From Haliclystus octoradiatus (taxonomy: Eukaryota > Cnidaria > Staurozoa > Stauromedusae > Haliclystidae): a stretch of DNA of 64,000 bases. The position numbers were made by a program, and so were the translations under genes. The notes under the pieces were generated by a model. The model was not told where the DNA came from. It made no database searches and saw nothing but the letters and a program-made list of their open reading frames with translations. This document shows, in pieces, positions 46,240 to 59,095 of this stretch (within the stretch, counting starts at the first letter, position 1; the number at the start of each line of letters is the position of its first letter). The stretch covers positions 9,196,243-9,260,242 of the forward strand of contig OU744449.1 in the NCBI GenBank assembly GCA_916610825.1, written 5' to 3'.

Positions 46240-49200
46240 TATATTCCCCTTATTGTGTCCTTATGACATCGATAAATCATTCTGACTTCCTTTATCGTGT
46301 TCATACATCACATTTAATTTCTCGTATCATTTTGAACGTTTAGTACTTCTGCATCAGCACTGAGCAGCACTCACATTTCTTGTTCTCGACAATCCATTGC
46401 GCAAATGTTTTCTTCATTACATATAACCATTTGCTGTTGACCGTGATCGATTCAAACATATATATATATATATAAGCACAATTTACAGGAGGTAGTAAAC
46501 ATTTACTGTGCCTATACTATTTCAAGTATGTGGCTTGTGATTTTAATTCAAGGTATAATTTACCTTCACTCAAGCTATCGAGCTTCAAATTTAAATTGTG
46601 CTTTTTATATGTGTCGTAACGTACTTTACTTAATCAACCAGACAATCGATCACACATGTTGGTTTAGCTTGAAAATCACAAGATTTATTTATGACGAACG
46701 GTAACCGGGGTAAACAAGAACACTGTTCCGAATCCTTCTTCGACGATTTGAGATTTTCTGAAGAAAATATTGAACGATACTCGTGATCATACATGTACGG
46801 TGAAGGATTTGTTGAAAACGTATAGGATATTTCTATTTTATAAGCCAAGTCTTAAATACTTTCTTGTGTATCATGGGCTATATAAACACTAGGGTTGTTA
46901 TTAGGAGCTCAGAAGGTTTCAGAAGATCACTCAATATGACAGCTCTTGGTTTTCTTACGCCTTCCTCGTACCTTATACGCAACACTCGTGTTTGTATATA
47001 ACCCATAATGCGCAGAAAGTGTTTCAAAATGGGGCAATGCGAAATAAGGCAAGATGATTATAATGAGGATTATGAATCATTAATTTTCACAACATACGAA
47101 ACAACGTGACGGAAGGTAGAAGGCAAAATATATATCAGAAATTATGGGATTATTGTAAATGTGTGGTCATAAGGCCCAAGGAAACACAATTGTAGGAATG
47201 TATATATAATAACAATAATAGCAAGGTCTAAGGTTGGTGACTCAAACATCGAGTCCGTATACAAATAATATCTACAAATGACCCTATGAGGCCCAGGCCA
47301 ATAATATATTCAGCAATGTAATTCAAATGGCTTATGCCCAACAAATGCCCAACACATACACGAGCATGGTACAATTTATAGGTGTCTTGGCTAGTTAGCC
47401 CTAGATCCCCACTTACAATTATCCGTCACTCCTTAGGTAACATCCACTATCATTCAACAAGAATATTTAACTACTAGTGACCACGATTAGCTTGTTGAAA
47501 ACTACGGCATAGACGTTACATAGCAGTCAACATGGTAACCCATATCAAAAGCAGGCATGCTGGAATTGAATACACTATTGGGCTCATCTAACACGTTCAT
47601 ATTTTAGTTATTAGTTAATTAAACTATTATCAGATGTTATTGTTAATTCCTTTAATCTATCTATTTGTAATTTGAACAATAAATTAGTTCCAGTTTGGCT
47701 GTCATTGTGCTTACTGGTTCTCAACGTCGTTTATAGCGAAAGCAAAGCCTGCTAAATTAAGAACTTAAAATAGGTTCAATTTTCAAAAAAGGTTGTCCCC
47801 CGCTCTAGATGTTTGATTTCACTATGTTTCTTTGATTTCAAAACATATTTTGTTTGCTTAGTTATTATTTTTTATATTTTCATTTAATTTTTCTTTCTCC
47901 TTCGCTTTCGTTCTAATATTCTTTTAAAAAGCAAAAAATAATTATATTATATATTCAATTTGACGTACCTTTGCCAGCCTTTTGTGCCATTATTCAATAA
48001 TTTATGGTAGGCCATGTGATCTCTATATTAATAGTAGTGTCTGTTTGTATATAAATTTTGTGTATATTTGTGGTCTGTCCGCACTTTATGTACGTCTCAC
48101 TGGCGAAATAATGCCATAATCTGTTATCGGGAAATTATGCAAACATTTGTGTCGAGATAACCATGTACAGTAACAGATTAATTGTATGAATATTAGGATA
48201 TTCTGGCGTTGTTTTGAAATAATAAACTTCCCTTGATATTTTATCTGATATCATTGTATTAACAAATTTAGAGATTTTAAAAATTTCATAGGTTGATAAT
48301 CTAGCGAGTAGATATAATCGAAGATGAATTGAAATTTCCAGAATGAAAACGTTTTGTTTTGAATTTAAGTTGCGAGAAAAAATTTAAACAAGTAGAACTG
48401 AATAAGTCAATCGGCTTTATGATAATTAAAATAATACAAAATATTGAATTGGTAAAATAAAAATGAATTAAAAATAAAATGAAAAAAAAGCATTCTATTT
48501 ATGAAAATGTAAATGAAAAAGAAATATTTTTGAAGTAATTGAATTTTTACGGTGGCAGCTCTCGGCCACTGTACATATAACATTAACATGTAAACATGTA
48601 TAAATAATAATTTTACAACATCTAATTAGTCGAAGTTATTCAGTTCTTTTTCCACTTATTTAAAGGGTCAAAGCAGACCGGGAAACATTGCGCGCGAACA
48701 CTTTGAATAGTGCACGTAACATTTAAACACTCATTTCCAAACATGGCTTTGCCTCGCTTAGAATGTGTTTGTCGTAAAATATTTTTAAACCATTCTTGAA
48801 CAAGAGCTATACTTATACTAGCGTATACTTTATTTCTAATCTTCGATAATTTTAATAACACGAATGCCAAGTTTTCTGAATAGCCAAAACAAAAGGGGGT
48901 AAAAGGTAAAGAGTAGGTAGAAAGGCCACCAAAAACTCAAGAGCTTTCACTACAGCTGAGCAAGAGCTTTCATCAGGATATCTGTTTGCATGCTGGGGCG
49001 ATAAACCACAACAAAGTTATACCTAGATTTCGTGATTTGCAAAGACTTTTACAACATTTTTCAATATTATATGGTGTAATAAATTCTTTCGAAAGGAACA
49101 CGTGAGTGAAGATTTGATACTGTTTTCTCATTTACAAACCTATATCAATGTGAGATTTCTTGCAAAGGAAGAAAAAACGAAGCTCCATTTTCACAACCTC

Positions 49201-49555
49201 AAATCATGCTCAAATCAACGGCTTATTAACATTGTATTTCTATTTTCAATCACACGTCTTGATATTTATGGAACTTCGACCAAAATGAAATAAACATCGT
49301 ATGTAAATTTCACTGTTATTCTATATGTAATGATACTGAGGATAATAGCAAACTCTAATTAATGTCAATGTGAATTATGTTAAACATCAATTTCTACTAT
49401 ACTATGTTAGCTTTCCATTAATTTTAAATATTGGTATTCATCAATTTAACTAAACAACTTAAATTTAATGATACTATACTTTAAAATTACTCTAATTTGA
49501 TTAAAATTTTGCTATCTTTCTTGGTTAATTTGTATTATTTTCAGAGATATCTAGC
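46240..49555. other. Intergenic between copy B and a MITE, nothing recognised
   Basis: AT-rich. An (AT)n run lies at about 46459-46474, and a 12-bp inverted pair (AAGCACAATTTA / TAAATTGTGCTT) at about 46475 and 46590 may mark a small MITE. No supported exon. Confidence 0.45.
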
Positions 49556-49558
49556 ATG

Positions 49559-50285
49559 TAGCCTCATTCCATAACGACCCTTAACTCCACGCAGACGCTC
49601 CGGTGAGGGCATAATAAAATTCAGCTAGCAAAGTGATGCGTTCAAAATGGCTCAGGACGGAAAAATCTTCCTGGCGAATCACAGAGCAGAACGCTCTGTG
49701 GTGGACATCAACTCAATGATGATTGACTCTTATTACTTCAAGAAAACAAAGGAAGTTGTTTTGCGTCAAGGGTTTCAAAATTTATGTTTTGCAAATAAAC
49801 AACAAACTTCGATACGGAAAATGTAAATAATTTAATCTAACTTCAGTCTTCAAGCATGAACGAAGGAAAAATAGAAGATTATTTTGGATTGAATTCCACA
49901 CACACAATATTGAGCAACATTTACGAGGAATTTCTAATTTAATATGGCAAATCATGGGGAAATCTTAACTGTTCAACAACTGAAGGCGAGATGTGAGGAG
50001 GTCTTCGATAGTAACCTTGTGTGGCTGCCGATGGTAAATATAAACTAATTAGATAATATGCTTGTGGATGTTGTAGCCAAATTTGTTCAGCGTGTGTATC
50101 TTTTTACTCGAAAGATAAAATCATATTCATGATATTGAAAATCGAAATTTGAAACAAAAACTCAAAAAAGTGTCATACGATCGAATCCCACGTGATAAAT
50201 ACTGCCTTGTGATTGGCCAGTACGATTTTCCTGCTTGGCAGCCATTATGAACGCATCAGTTTGCTAGCTGAATTTAATGGTGAGC
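49559..50285. mobile_element. Long-TIR MITE, copy 2 (diverged)
   Basis: Starts TAGCCTCATTCCATAACG and has the family's CGCTCC-GTGAGGGC-TAATAAAATT block. The inner inverted arms AATTCAGCTAGCAAAGTGATG (near 49619) and CATCAGTTTGCTAGCTGAATT (near 50254) face each other. The right outer end is missing or rearranged. It represents a diverged subfamily. Confidence 0.65.
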
Positions 50286-50299
50286 CTCATGTCAAAGCG

Positions 50300-51295
50300 G
50301 GTTCGTCTGGTCTGACGTCAGGTCACGTGTTTAAATATTATCAACGCATGCGTGCTATCTTACGTACCACACTTCATAAAATTGACAATCAGGACAGGAA
50401 GAATTTCACGAAGAAGAAAGAATTAAATAATTTGGCAGAAAATAAACTTCATAATAATTTGAACGATATTTTATGTGTACCAGTATGGATTGGTTGACTG
50501 ATCTATAAGTCCCGCCTTGATATACCGCACTTTGACGAGCGGTAAGCTTACCAACATATCAAAATCGTCAAAGTAATAGTGAGACTTGGGCAAGTCAAAT
50601 GGATTGATTGTATTTATTTTATATATTGCAGTTACTTCAGAAGGTTGAATGACTCAATGATTGCAACAGAGATCAATCATTACTTGTTTGTTTCTTACAT
50701 GAAACTCAACTGAAAAACTATCATCTTTGTGTTAGCATTATGAACTACGTATCCCGTGGTTTATAACATAAGTGCTAAAACATAACGTTTCCCTTTTCTT
50801 AATTTTACCAATGCTATCTATGTGTTGACTGCAATCTTGTTACTGATTAAAGGATTGATGTCAATCTCAACTTACATTCTCTATTATTTTGATTATTTTG
50901 AAAAGTTGAAAATCATTTTTAAATCTATATCATTGATTCTACTGCTATTTAACTATCCATCATTAATTTCTGTAAACTAATCAGTCGTTTTATTTATTTA
51001 TTTATTTTTCCGTAATATGCCGGTCCTTCTCTAGACCTAGATGGGTACGTTTTATGATGTAAATCCCCATTCGGTGATCCATCCATCTTATCATCCCCTC
51101 TATTTTGTCAGTGTTGGTTGCTTTGTCTTTTTGTTGTGGATCTTAATCCAGAAAGTGAAAAGGAGAACATTGTGAACAATATCAATAATAAGCTAACAAG
51201 AATTGGACGGAAGTGGTCCCCACCAAAGCGATTTGGTTTCAATAGTATAGTTTCTTAGAACTATTTAGATATCTTAGAAATGTAAATTGCTAACG
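50300..51295. other. Intergenic, nothing recognised
   Basis: AT-rich, no supported features. Confidence 0.45.
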
Positions 51296-51302
51296 GATGT
51301 GC

Positions 51303-53986
51303 TCAAATAGCAAAGTTTGTGTTGATAATTGCGTTAAGGACAGTATGTAGTCGTTCAAGATTCAAATGGTTTTTATTAGATTTATATGAAATGAGTGACT
51401 CTGATGTTTTTTGGGATTTAGAAGCGTAGCTTACAACAGTCTTCATGACTTCAGCTGAGCTTTGAATTATATGATCCACGTGCCTGTTCATTATTAAGCC
51501 ATTTTCAGTTCTCGAACTATACAATAAAGGTCCTGTTTCATTCAGTATGGTGGCAGGAAACCAAACCCCTTTGACGGTGTCTTTTACCATTACTGTAGAC
51601 CCTGGTATAAACTTTCGAGGATCATCGGAGTGTATGCTCTCAGTTCGTACATGTGTTTGTAAATTGGGTACTAGATAGGTGTAATGGTGTACGTAATGTT
51701 CGTTTCATTAGTACAGTAATTCACAAGGAGCAATTGCCGTTGTAGGATGTGGTGTTTTCCGATAGGCGAAGATGGAACGATGTAAACGTCAATAATTATC
51801 AGGAAAAGCTTTCCCATGAACGGTCCTGCATTATCAATATGTATTCGTGACCATGGTGCAGTGGGAAATTGCCACGGATGTGTTACTGCTGTATCTGGCA
51901 TTCTTGCATTTTCTTTACAGATTTGGCATTCATGTGCCAATGATTCTATATCTTTGTCAATACCCTGCCACCAGATGAAACTGCGCGCCAATCCTTTCAT
52001 TTTTGCAATCCCTTGATGTGGTTATTTCTTGATGCTTTCTTAATTTCCTTGAATGTAAGTGCACTCTCTCCTAGTGTTTCAACCAAATGAATTGTGTTTG
52101 AAGGGGCCGGAGTCTTTTTCTTGCTAGGTGGTGATCCCACTGGTAGACGAATGAAGGCATCTACATGATATTATCTTTTCGTCTCCGTTTGGATATATAT
52201 GTGACATTACTGCACTAATCCCATATGGTGATGCATCACATGCTAAATTTATGGGTAAATTTTGGTCATAGTGAACCAGGAGACGATCGCTATTCAATGC
52301 ATCTTTTGCTTTTTTGAAAGCAATATCTCCTGAAGTACCCCAATGCCAAGTTAACAACTCTGTAGTGCTTGGCAGAAATTTTGCATAATAATTAAAAAGA
52401 CCAAGCCACGCCCTAAGTTGTGTTAAATCTTTTGGTGCCGGTGCTTTGCAGATAGCATCAATCTTTGCAGGTAAGGGTTTTAGTCAGCTTGCATTAACTC
52501 TATGTCCAAAAAATCAATTTCTTACAAGTTGAATTGATACTTCTGCCGTTTGAGTCTCAGCCCTGCTTTCTGAAGGCGTGAAAATACTTCTTCGAGGCGT
52601 TGGATTAGTACCGGAGTGCTGCAAGCAGCACATATAACGTCATCTAAATAACACGCTATCTCAGGAATCCCTGCCAATAACGGGTCGATCACCCGTTGAA
52701 AAATTGCAGGGCCTGACGATATCCCAAATGGTAATCGTGTATACCTAAATAACCCTCTATGAGTAATTAATGTACATAGTTCTTGTGAGTCTTCGCCCAG
52801 GGTAAGTTGGGTGTAGGAAAGTGCTAAATCTAGGCGTGTGAATACTGTACTGCCACCCAGTTTAGTGAAAAGAGTCTTAATGTCCGATATAGGATAAGCA
52901 TCTGTTTTGATATTGCAATTTACAGTCAGCCTGAAGTCACCACATAGTCGTACGGTCTTATCTGGTTTAACTACAGGTACGGTTGGTGAGGCCCAATTAC
53001 TGTGTTTCACAGGGCAAAGCACTCCTTTCGCCAAAAGTCTATCAATTTCTTGATCAATCATACGGCGAATTGCAAACGGTACTGGTCGTGCTCTTAAAAA
53101 CTTTGGAGTAGCATTTTCTTTTAAATGAATTTTTACTTTACCGCCAGTATAGCGTCCTAAATCTTTGTTGAATAGATTGTTATAATTATTTAATATTTCA
53201 TCAAGTTTTGGTTCTGTTTTACCACTAATGAAATTGATTGGGAAAACGTTCTTCCAATCGAGGGGTATTTTATAAAGCTAATCTCTCCTAATCAAAGCTG
53301 GTGTACTACCTTCCGCTATAATAAGAATTGAGTTTTGTAGTCCACTTTCACTATGGTTTTTCCCCGTATCAGTATTCTCTCCCCGAGTATGTCTTCAATT
53401 TGATGTTTGTGTCCGTTAACGGTAGCGTTTGTTGATTAAAATTATTCTCGTACAGTTGACGTCCAATAATGGTGCGGGATGCACCTGTGTATACTTCCAT
53501 TTGAATGGATTTACCGTTAATACTTAATGTCACCATAATTGGCTTTGCACGTTTAGCAGTTTTATCTTTGATGATCTGCATCAGTCGGTATTCGTTTTCA
53601 CTAGAATTACTACTGTCTTCTGTATCTGTAGTCTCTTGCTGCGTATGTACTTCAGTAGAATTGTGTTTTGCTACGCAAGCTCTTTCAATGTGTCCTATGT
53701 TTTTGCAAAAATGACACTTCATAGACTTGAATTTACAATTTCGCGCCAAGTGATCATCACTGGCGCAACGATAGCAAAATTGTGTTGCGTCAGTTTTAGG
53801 TTTATCTTGTCTAACTTTTTCACTGTATGTTGAACGCCCTCTGTTCTTATTAGACTTCTTAGTTGTATGTCTCTGTTTCTCAACTCGATTTGTCGATTCT
53901 AACTGCGGTACATCTATTGTCGACTGATATGATGTTGATAATCTGTCAATCATTTGTTTAAGACATTCCCATATTGTGTTACTCAT
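51303..53986 (-). pseudogene. Decayed Ty3/Gypsy element 3 (nucleocapsid to integrase)
   Basis: On the minus strand, in order: zinc knuckles (FCYRCASDDHLARNC and CHFCKNIGHIERAC, about 53770-53690), protease region near 53490 where the catalytic Asp of the DTG motif is Tyr (VYTGA), RT from about 53061 with GDFRLTVN, LPFGIS and catalytic YLDD near 52650, RNase H (LACDASPYGISAVM near 52240), integrase zinc domain and core (FIWWQGIDKD...CQICK and IHIDNAGPF, about 51970-51830), and a C-terminal piece to 51303. Multiple frameshifts and stops separate the pieces. Gag upstream of the knuckles and the LTRs were not found. The relic begins ~100 bp upstream of the copy C start codon, in the opposite direction. 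Confidence 0.9.
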
Positions 53987-54086
53987 CACCTTTTGGCCTT
54001 TCCTTTGTGTTTGAAGTCTGACTATCCTGACTACTTACAATCATGCAATCGTGTCGAGAATAGAAAAGTACAGACTGGAAAACACG

Positions 54087-57000
54087 ATGTCAATTTTAGA
54101 TGAATGTTTGGATGATAAAAGATTGAGTTGTAATCTTTCTGTCAAAGAAACCGAAAGTCTGTATAATCGATGGGCAGAAACATACGAGCAGGTACACACC
54201 ACATTTTGAATTCAATGTGATGGAATATATAAGATGGGCAGTTTACTATGCTGTTTATTTTGACTTTATAAAGAGTCATTTGAATCATTTAATTTCAGTC
54301 TACGTGGAACTTTATGTCTGATGTAAATTAGTTTGACGATTCCGATTGGCATTGTGCCTGTCTTCTTGAAAAAAAATTGATTGCTTGCAATGCTTCGTCT
54401 GTAAATCATCAAATATACCGCCATGACTCTATATTTAGCGCGTATATAACGGTGCTGCAAACAGAAGTGAAGTTGCCAGGGAAGGCAGTCGCTAGAATTT
54501 AGCGATGGGGTGTGTAGAGAAGAACTGAACTCTTTAATAAGCCAGTTGTCACAATCCCACAACAGTGAAACAGCTGAACTTTAAAGAAAAAGGTTGCACT
54601 CCAAAATGTTGAAGACTTGAAAATTTGCTGTTCCACGCAGCACGCTTTATAGGCTTATAGGAGCTCAGTCACGGCACCGTAAGTGAAATGTATTTAGTTC
54701 GGTGCGATAATAGCTCGCTCGTATAACGCGGCGATGAATTTAATTCACGGAGAAGAGCCTTGACGCACTTAATGTTTTTTGAGGAATGTTGACGAACAGA
54801 ATGATGTTATACGAAGCGCGCTATCATGAGATTTAATTCGAATGAATGAATCAATGGAGTTCGGTGCGTCCATATAACCCTAGCCTAAGTTTTACAATAA
54901 CTTTTTTTCACAGGGCTGATTTACGTAATAATCTAAGGTAAAGGAATACACATAAAATAATTGATAAAAATAATACATATAAATGTATATACAGCTACTA
55001 GGTTAATCCATGTTATTCTAATTAAATACTAACTAAACAGCTAAGATGCAGTAATTTTATGGTAGATGAAATCTTGTCTTGGTCGTATTTGGTTGTTGAA
55101 ATATATGGGAGGGCAGAGGAGGAGCTAGATTGAATTTTAGTTTGTGTGTTAGCATAAATTGGTATGAGGTTATTCTGTCTCGACAGAAAGCCAACCAAGC
55201 CGACTTTGCATATCAGAGATTCGAGTGTGATAATTACAACGGAGTACTGCCCTCATTCCTCTGTTTCGAAATCTCTGAAGGCGGTCAAGATGTTGAACTT
55301 TGCAATTCCTCATGCTACAGAGCAGTAATCAAACTGTGGCAAAACAATAGAGTTATAAATTAATTTGGTTGATTCTTGCGGAATCAAACGCCTTATGAAT
55401 TTGAGGACACCCATCCCTCTATTTGAGGACAACCATCCCTCTATTGATTGTCAAACTCGCTTTCAAGCATTTACGTAGTACTTGTAACACATTGTATTTT
55501 CAGAGCATCGTTTCTTCCAGATAACAACAGAGGCAATACTAAAATGCTGTTGGTCTTCTGAAACTTTTTAATCAACATTATTTTCTATACCGAAAATCTA
55601 CATTCTCAATGTGAAGATTAATTTTCAAACACATTCATAGAATATCATGAGAATATCTAAAACTCTTTCCTGTTGCCTATCTCGGTCACACACCAATCTG
55701 GGGAAAAGCAAGCCCATCATTTATCTTACTCCCTGCTTTAGGATTGTAATTGAATGATATGCTTCCAATAAATAGGATCTCTCAAATCATGGCTACATAG
55801 GGTCAAAATCTTCTGCAGACTACTTCACGAAATACATTGATAAATATTCACTTGGACGTGATCTTGGTGTATTGGAGGTTGGCTGTGGCCCTGGGATGGT
55901 TGGTGCTGAATTAAATGCAAGAGGATTCACAAATATAGATGGCCTGGATTTGTCTCAAGAAATGTTGAACATAGCCGCAACTAAAAAGGTTTATGGAAAG
56001 TTAATTCAATGTAAAATTGGCGATTGTAATGTGGTAAATATAGAAGACAATAAATATGATGCTATTACGTGTGTTGGATGTTTCGTTCCTGGACATATCA
56101 AAGCAGATGCCCTCAATGAATTTGTACGATTGGTGAGAAAAGGTAACGTCATCCATATAAATTGTTACAAATAGATTAATTATTTTTTTTTACGCATGGT
56201 AGCTGCCCAAGATTACATTCCTTTTTTTTAATAATCACTTGATCAAAATGCGATTAATAATTGGCGGATTTGTATCACGTTGTACCCTGCACGGTCTACA
56301 CCCGCCATAGCACGAAAGCCCATATATTTTTATTGGCTGCCATGGAATGTCGTAGGTATTTGATTGATTGATTGATTGATTTTGTCAAAATAAAAATGAG
56401 AATTTTGACAGGCAAATAAAGGGAGTCTGAAACAACTCCATTCTCCACTTACATACAGCCTTGCCGTGAAAAAACATTACAGTTATAAAAAATTTATTTA
56501 ACCGTTACGTGATTAATGATTATACTTATTTATGTTTTGCAAAAATCAATATTATTTATAAAAAAATCTATAGAAATTGCAAATGTTTTAGAGCTAAAAA
56601 TATCTTGAAACAAGGCCTTCCACAATGGTGTTAAACGGTGACAGAATAGATGCTTGGTAGTATCAAGGCGTGGCATCTTTAATGCTTTCAATTTAAGATG
56701 ATGTCCACGTAAAGTGTACTTTGATAGGTCAAATTTGATTGACAATATAGGCCTATCCATATTTAGATCTTCCAAGTTATGGATGACTTTGAATAACATC
56801 GTTAAATCAGATTTTACTCTTCTTAATTCCAATGATTCTAACTGACGAATCTGTAAGCGATGAGTGTAACTCTCATAGTACAAATGCATTTGCATTCCTA
56901 TACAAACTCTTGTCTTGACATGACTGCAAATCACGTAGTACAAATCCGCCAATCATGAATCGCCTTTTTTCAAGTGATTATCAATAAGGGCGGCCTCGTT

Positions 57001-58466
57001 TACGATATGGATTTCTCGTTTGTTGTTGGTGAACTCGTGTAATCCTTTAATATCAATAAAGCCATCGCTGAAACAGGTAATTTTAGTATGGAGTTTTAAG
57101 CTATATAGTTTGACCGTTGAACTCAGAGCCATCTATTTACAAATGTATTTGTAAATAGATGGCTCTGGTTGAACTAGCACAGAACTGGCACAGGATCTAT
57201 TTTGTCTTTAAAGCAACAATCAGTTATCAAATTAAATTATACGTTCCTTAGAAGATTACATATACTACTGTAACTCTACTGCATGCCTAGCCTCATTCCA
57301 TCACGGCCCTCATTTCCGCGCGGCGCTCCAGTGAGGGCCTAATAAAATTTAAGGTTAAACAGTGTGCCAGAAACCAAAAATATGGTGTGCCCACTGCCCA
57401 ATCACGGCGCACATTGGTGTCATGTGAGTTATAGCCAGGTGTTGGTTTGTCGGCCCATCGAAGAACAATACAACGAAGTATGAACAGAAATTGAAATTTG
57501 CTGAATTCAGCTATTTTGAATTTCAACATTTTGTAAACAAACTGTAGAAGAAAACTAAAAACGTCAAGTTTACGGTATTATTTTGGATCAAATTGGAGCA
57601 ACAGAATTATAAACAATAGATTACATTATCTCGATGGACTGTATGAAACATTATGAAGGCCTTTTATGGGCGTAGAATACAAAATAAAAGGAGAAAACAT
57701 CATTTGACGAAGCGATCGCCATCGTTGGAAAATTGTAAGCACTTCCGTCGTTTTGAATCATGATTTAAATAATCAAAATCAAAGAAATATTCAAAATTAA
57801 AGATCAATTCTCCAACATACAGCATTACTCTGATTCAAAATTCCATTTTTCCGTAAATATATAATTAGAAATTGACAGAATAAACGATCGAAATATAAAC
57901 TTTGAAAATGATTCAAGCAAGTTTGTTTACATTTTTAGTGTTTTATTCACCAACCAGTGCTCGATAAAACTTAACGTGATACAAAGGTGCGCTGTGATTG
58001 GGCACACCATATTTTTGGTTTCTGGCACACTTTTTAACCTTAAATTTTATTACGCCCTCACTGGAGCGCCGCGCGGAAATGAGAGCCGTGATGGAGAGAG
58101 GCTACTGCATGCCTTTATAAGAAATTCTCTGAAGAGAAAAAAATTTTCATCAGAAAAATGTTGAAATGCCCAGTGGATAGATGCAGTTTAACAATTTAAT
58201 TACTTTCTTTTCAGTTCTATAGATTTCTATAAGTTCTATAATTATGTTTTTTAGGTGGCGTCCTTCATTTCAGTATGAGGCTGTCAGCACTTCATCTAAC
58301 TGAGGTTGGGTACAATTACACTGAAGCAATCAATGATCTCGTTTCCAACGGATCGATCGAAATTATTGCCAAAGATGAGGCTGAATATTATAATGGTAAA
58401 AGTATCATTTCAAAAGATGAAGATTATAGAAACTGCTGTTTATACACATGTCTTGTGACGAAATAA
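54087..58466 (+). CDS. METTL27-like: METTL27-like methyltransferase, copy C (3 exons, 227 aa)
   Basis: Exons are 54087-54191 (donor GTACAC), 55776-56142 (acceptor AAATAG, donor GTAACG) and 58255-58466 (acceptor TTTTAG, stop TAA), phases 0 and 1, 227 aa. It keeps all class I methyltransferase motifs: VLEVGCGPGMVGAEL, GLDLSQEML, YDAITCVGCF, and exon 3 from GGVLHFSMR to LYTCLVTK. It differs from copy B at 9 of 122 residues in exon 2 and 3 of 70 in exon 3, but at about 12 of 34 aligned residues in exon 1. Intron 2 is 2.1 kb instead of 383 bp because of a LINE piece, a 44-bp hairpin element and an 817-bp MITE. The upstream region is mostly a Gypsy relic. Confidence 0.88.
55400..55443 (+). repeat. 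Two 22-bp tandem copies in intron 1 of copy C
   Basis: TTGAGGACACCCATCCCTCT and TTGAGGACAACCATCCCTCT in tandem. The rest of intron 1 (54192-55775) holds nothing recognised. Confidence 0.8.
56362..56952 (-). pseudogene. LINE 3' fragment (RT C-terminus) in intron 2 of copy C
   Basis: A minus-strand frame (56952-56530) encodes the conserved tail of CR1/L2-like LINE proteins: RLQIRQLESLELRRVKSDL, LFKVIHNLEDLNMD, TLRGHHLKL, then FCHRLTPLWKALFQD. At its 3' side a (TGAT)n microsatellite (about 56362-56384 on the plus strand) lies where such LINEs end. No upstream RT is present, as expected for 5' truncation on insertion. Confidence 0.78.
57116..57175. mobile_element. 44-bp perfect palindrome with 8-bp target duplication
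   Basis: 57124-57167 consists of two 21-bp arms (CAGAGCCATCTATTTACAAAT and its exact complement) around GT. It is flanked by GTTGAACT at 57116-57123 and 57168-57175. The duplication length and CAG tips fit a hAT-type miniature element reduced almost to its ends. Confidence 0.85.
57288..58104. mobile_element. Long-TIR MITE, copy 3 (complete, 9-bp target duplication)
   Basis: 817 bp, TAGCCTCATTCC at the left and GAGAGAGGCTA at the right. Long TIRs share GCGCGGCGCTCCAGTGAGGG and AGTGTGCCAGAAACCA. Flanked by CTGCATGCC at 57279-57287 and 58105-58113. The matching site in intron 2 of copy B (about 45870, CTACATGCC once) is empty. A 9-bp duplication with long TIRs fits a Mutator-like (MULE) origin; this is an inference, as no transposase is encoded. 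Confidence 0.92.
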
Positions 58467-58469
58467 ATA

Positions 58470-59095
58470 ATTCCCAATGATTGTTAACAATTACATTGAT
58501 AAGATACATGAAAAATTACTTGATCTTATAATAACGAAAGATTTGTGTAAGTCCGAGGACACGGAAATGTCTGCCATTTTATTTTGACCTTGCAAGAAGT
58601 ACTACTCCGATATCGTAATGTTAAATACGTAAACTGCACAAATAAATTATACATTTCAGCTTTAATTACTTATAAGTTAATAACACTGCTTCTCTTTCGA
58701 TTTTGAATAAATTTTCCCTTCTAGATTTTCCGAAAAGACGTTATTGCACTCGCCCAGCGAGTAAAAAAATCGCATTACTGTACTGCCAAATAGTCTTCAC
58801 AATAATTGAGAAGCATTTTCAAAAGCATCTCGTACACTAAACTTATGTTGACATATATTATTTAAATTTCAACTCCGCGGTTTCTGATCTATCATTTGAT
58901 AATGTGAAAATGGCTCATATGTTTGATCAACACAGAAAGAAACAATAAATAAAACCAACAAAAGTTCTCACAAATGTCTCTTTCGAGCATGCAGCAATGG
59001 TTTAACCACGGTCACACACACGGTCATTTAACCGTACGATTAATTTTGATAATTATTAATTATTATAATTTTAATAGCTTCTTCTTTCATATGAA
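58470..59095. other. Convergent intergenic gap
   Basis: 626 bp between the stop codons of copy C (+) and the Q/P-rich gene (-); should contain both 3' UTRs. AATAAA occurs at 58462-58467 overlapping the copy C stop, and again near 58640. Confidence 0.5.
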
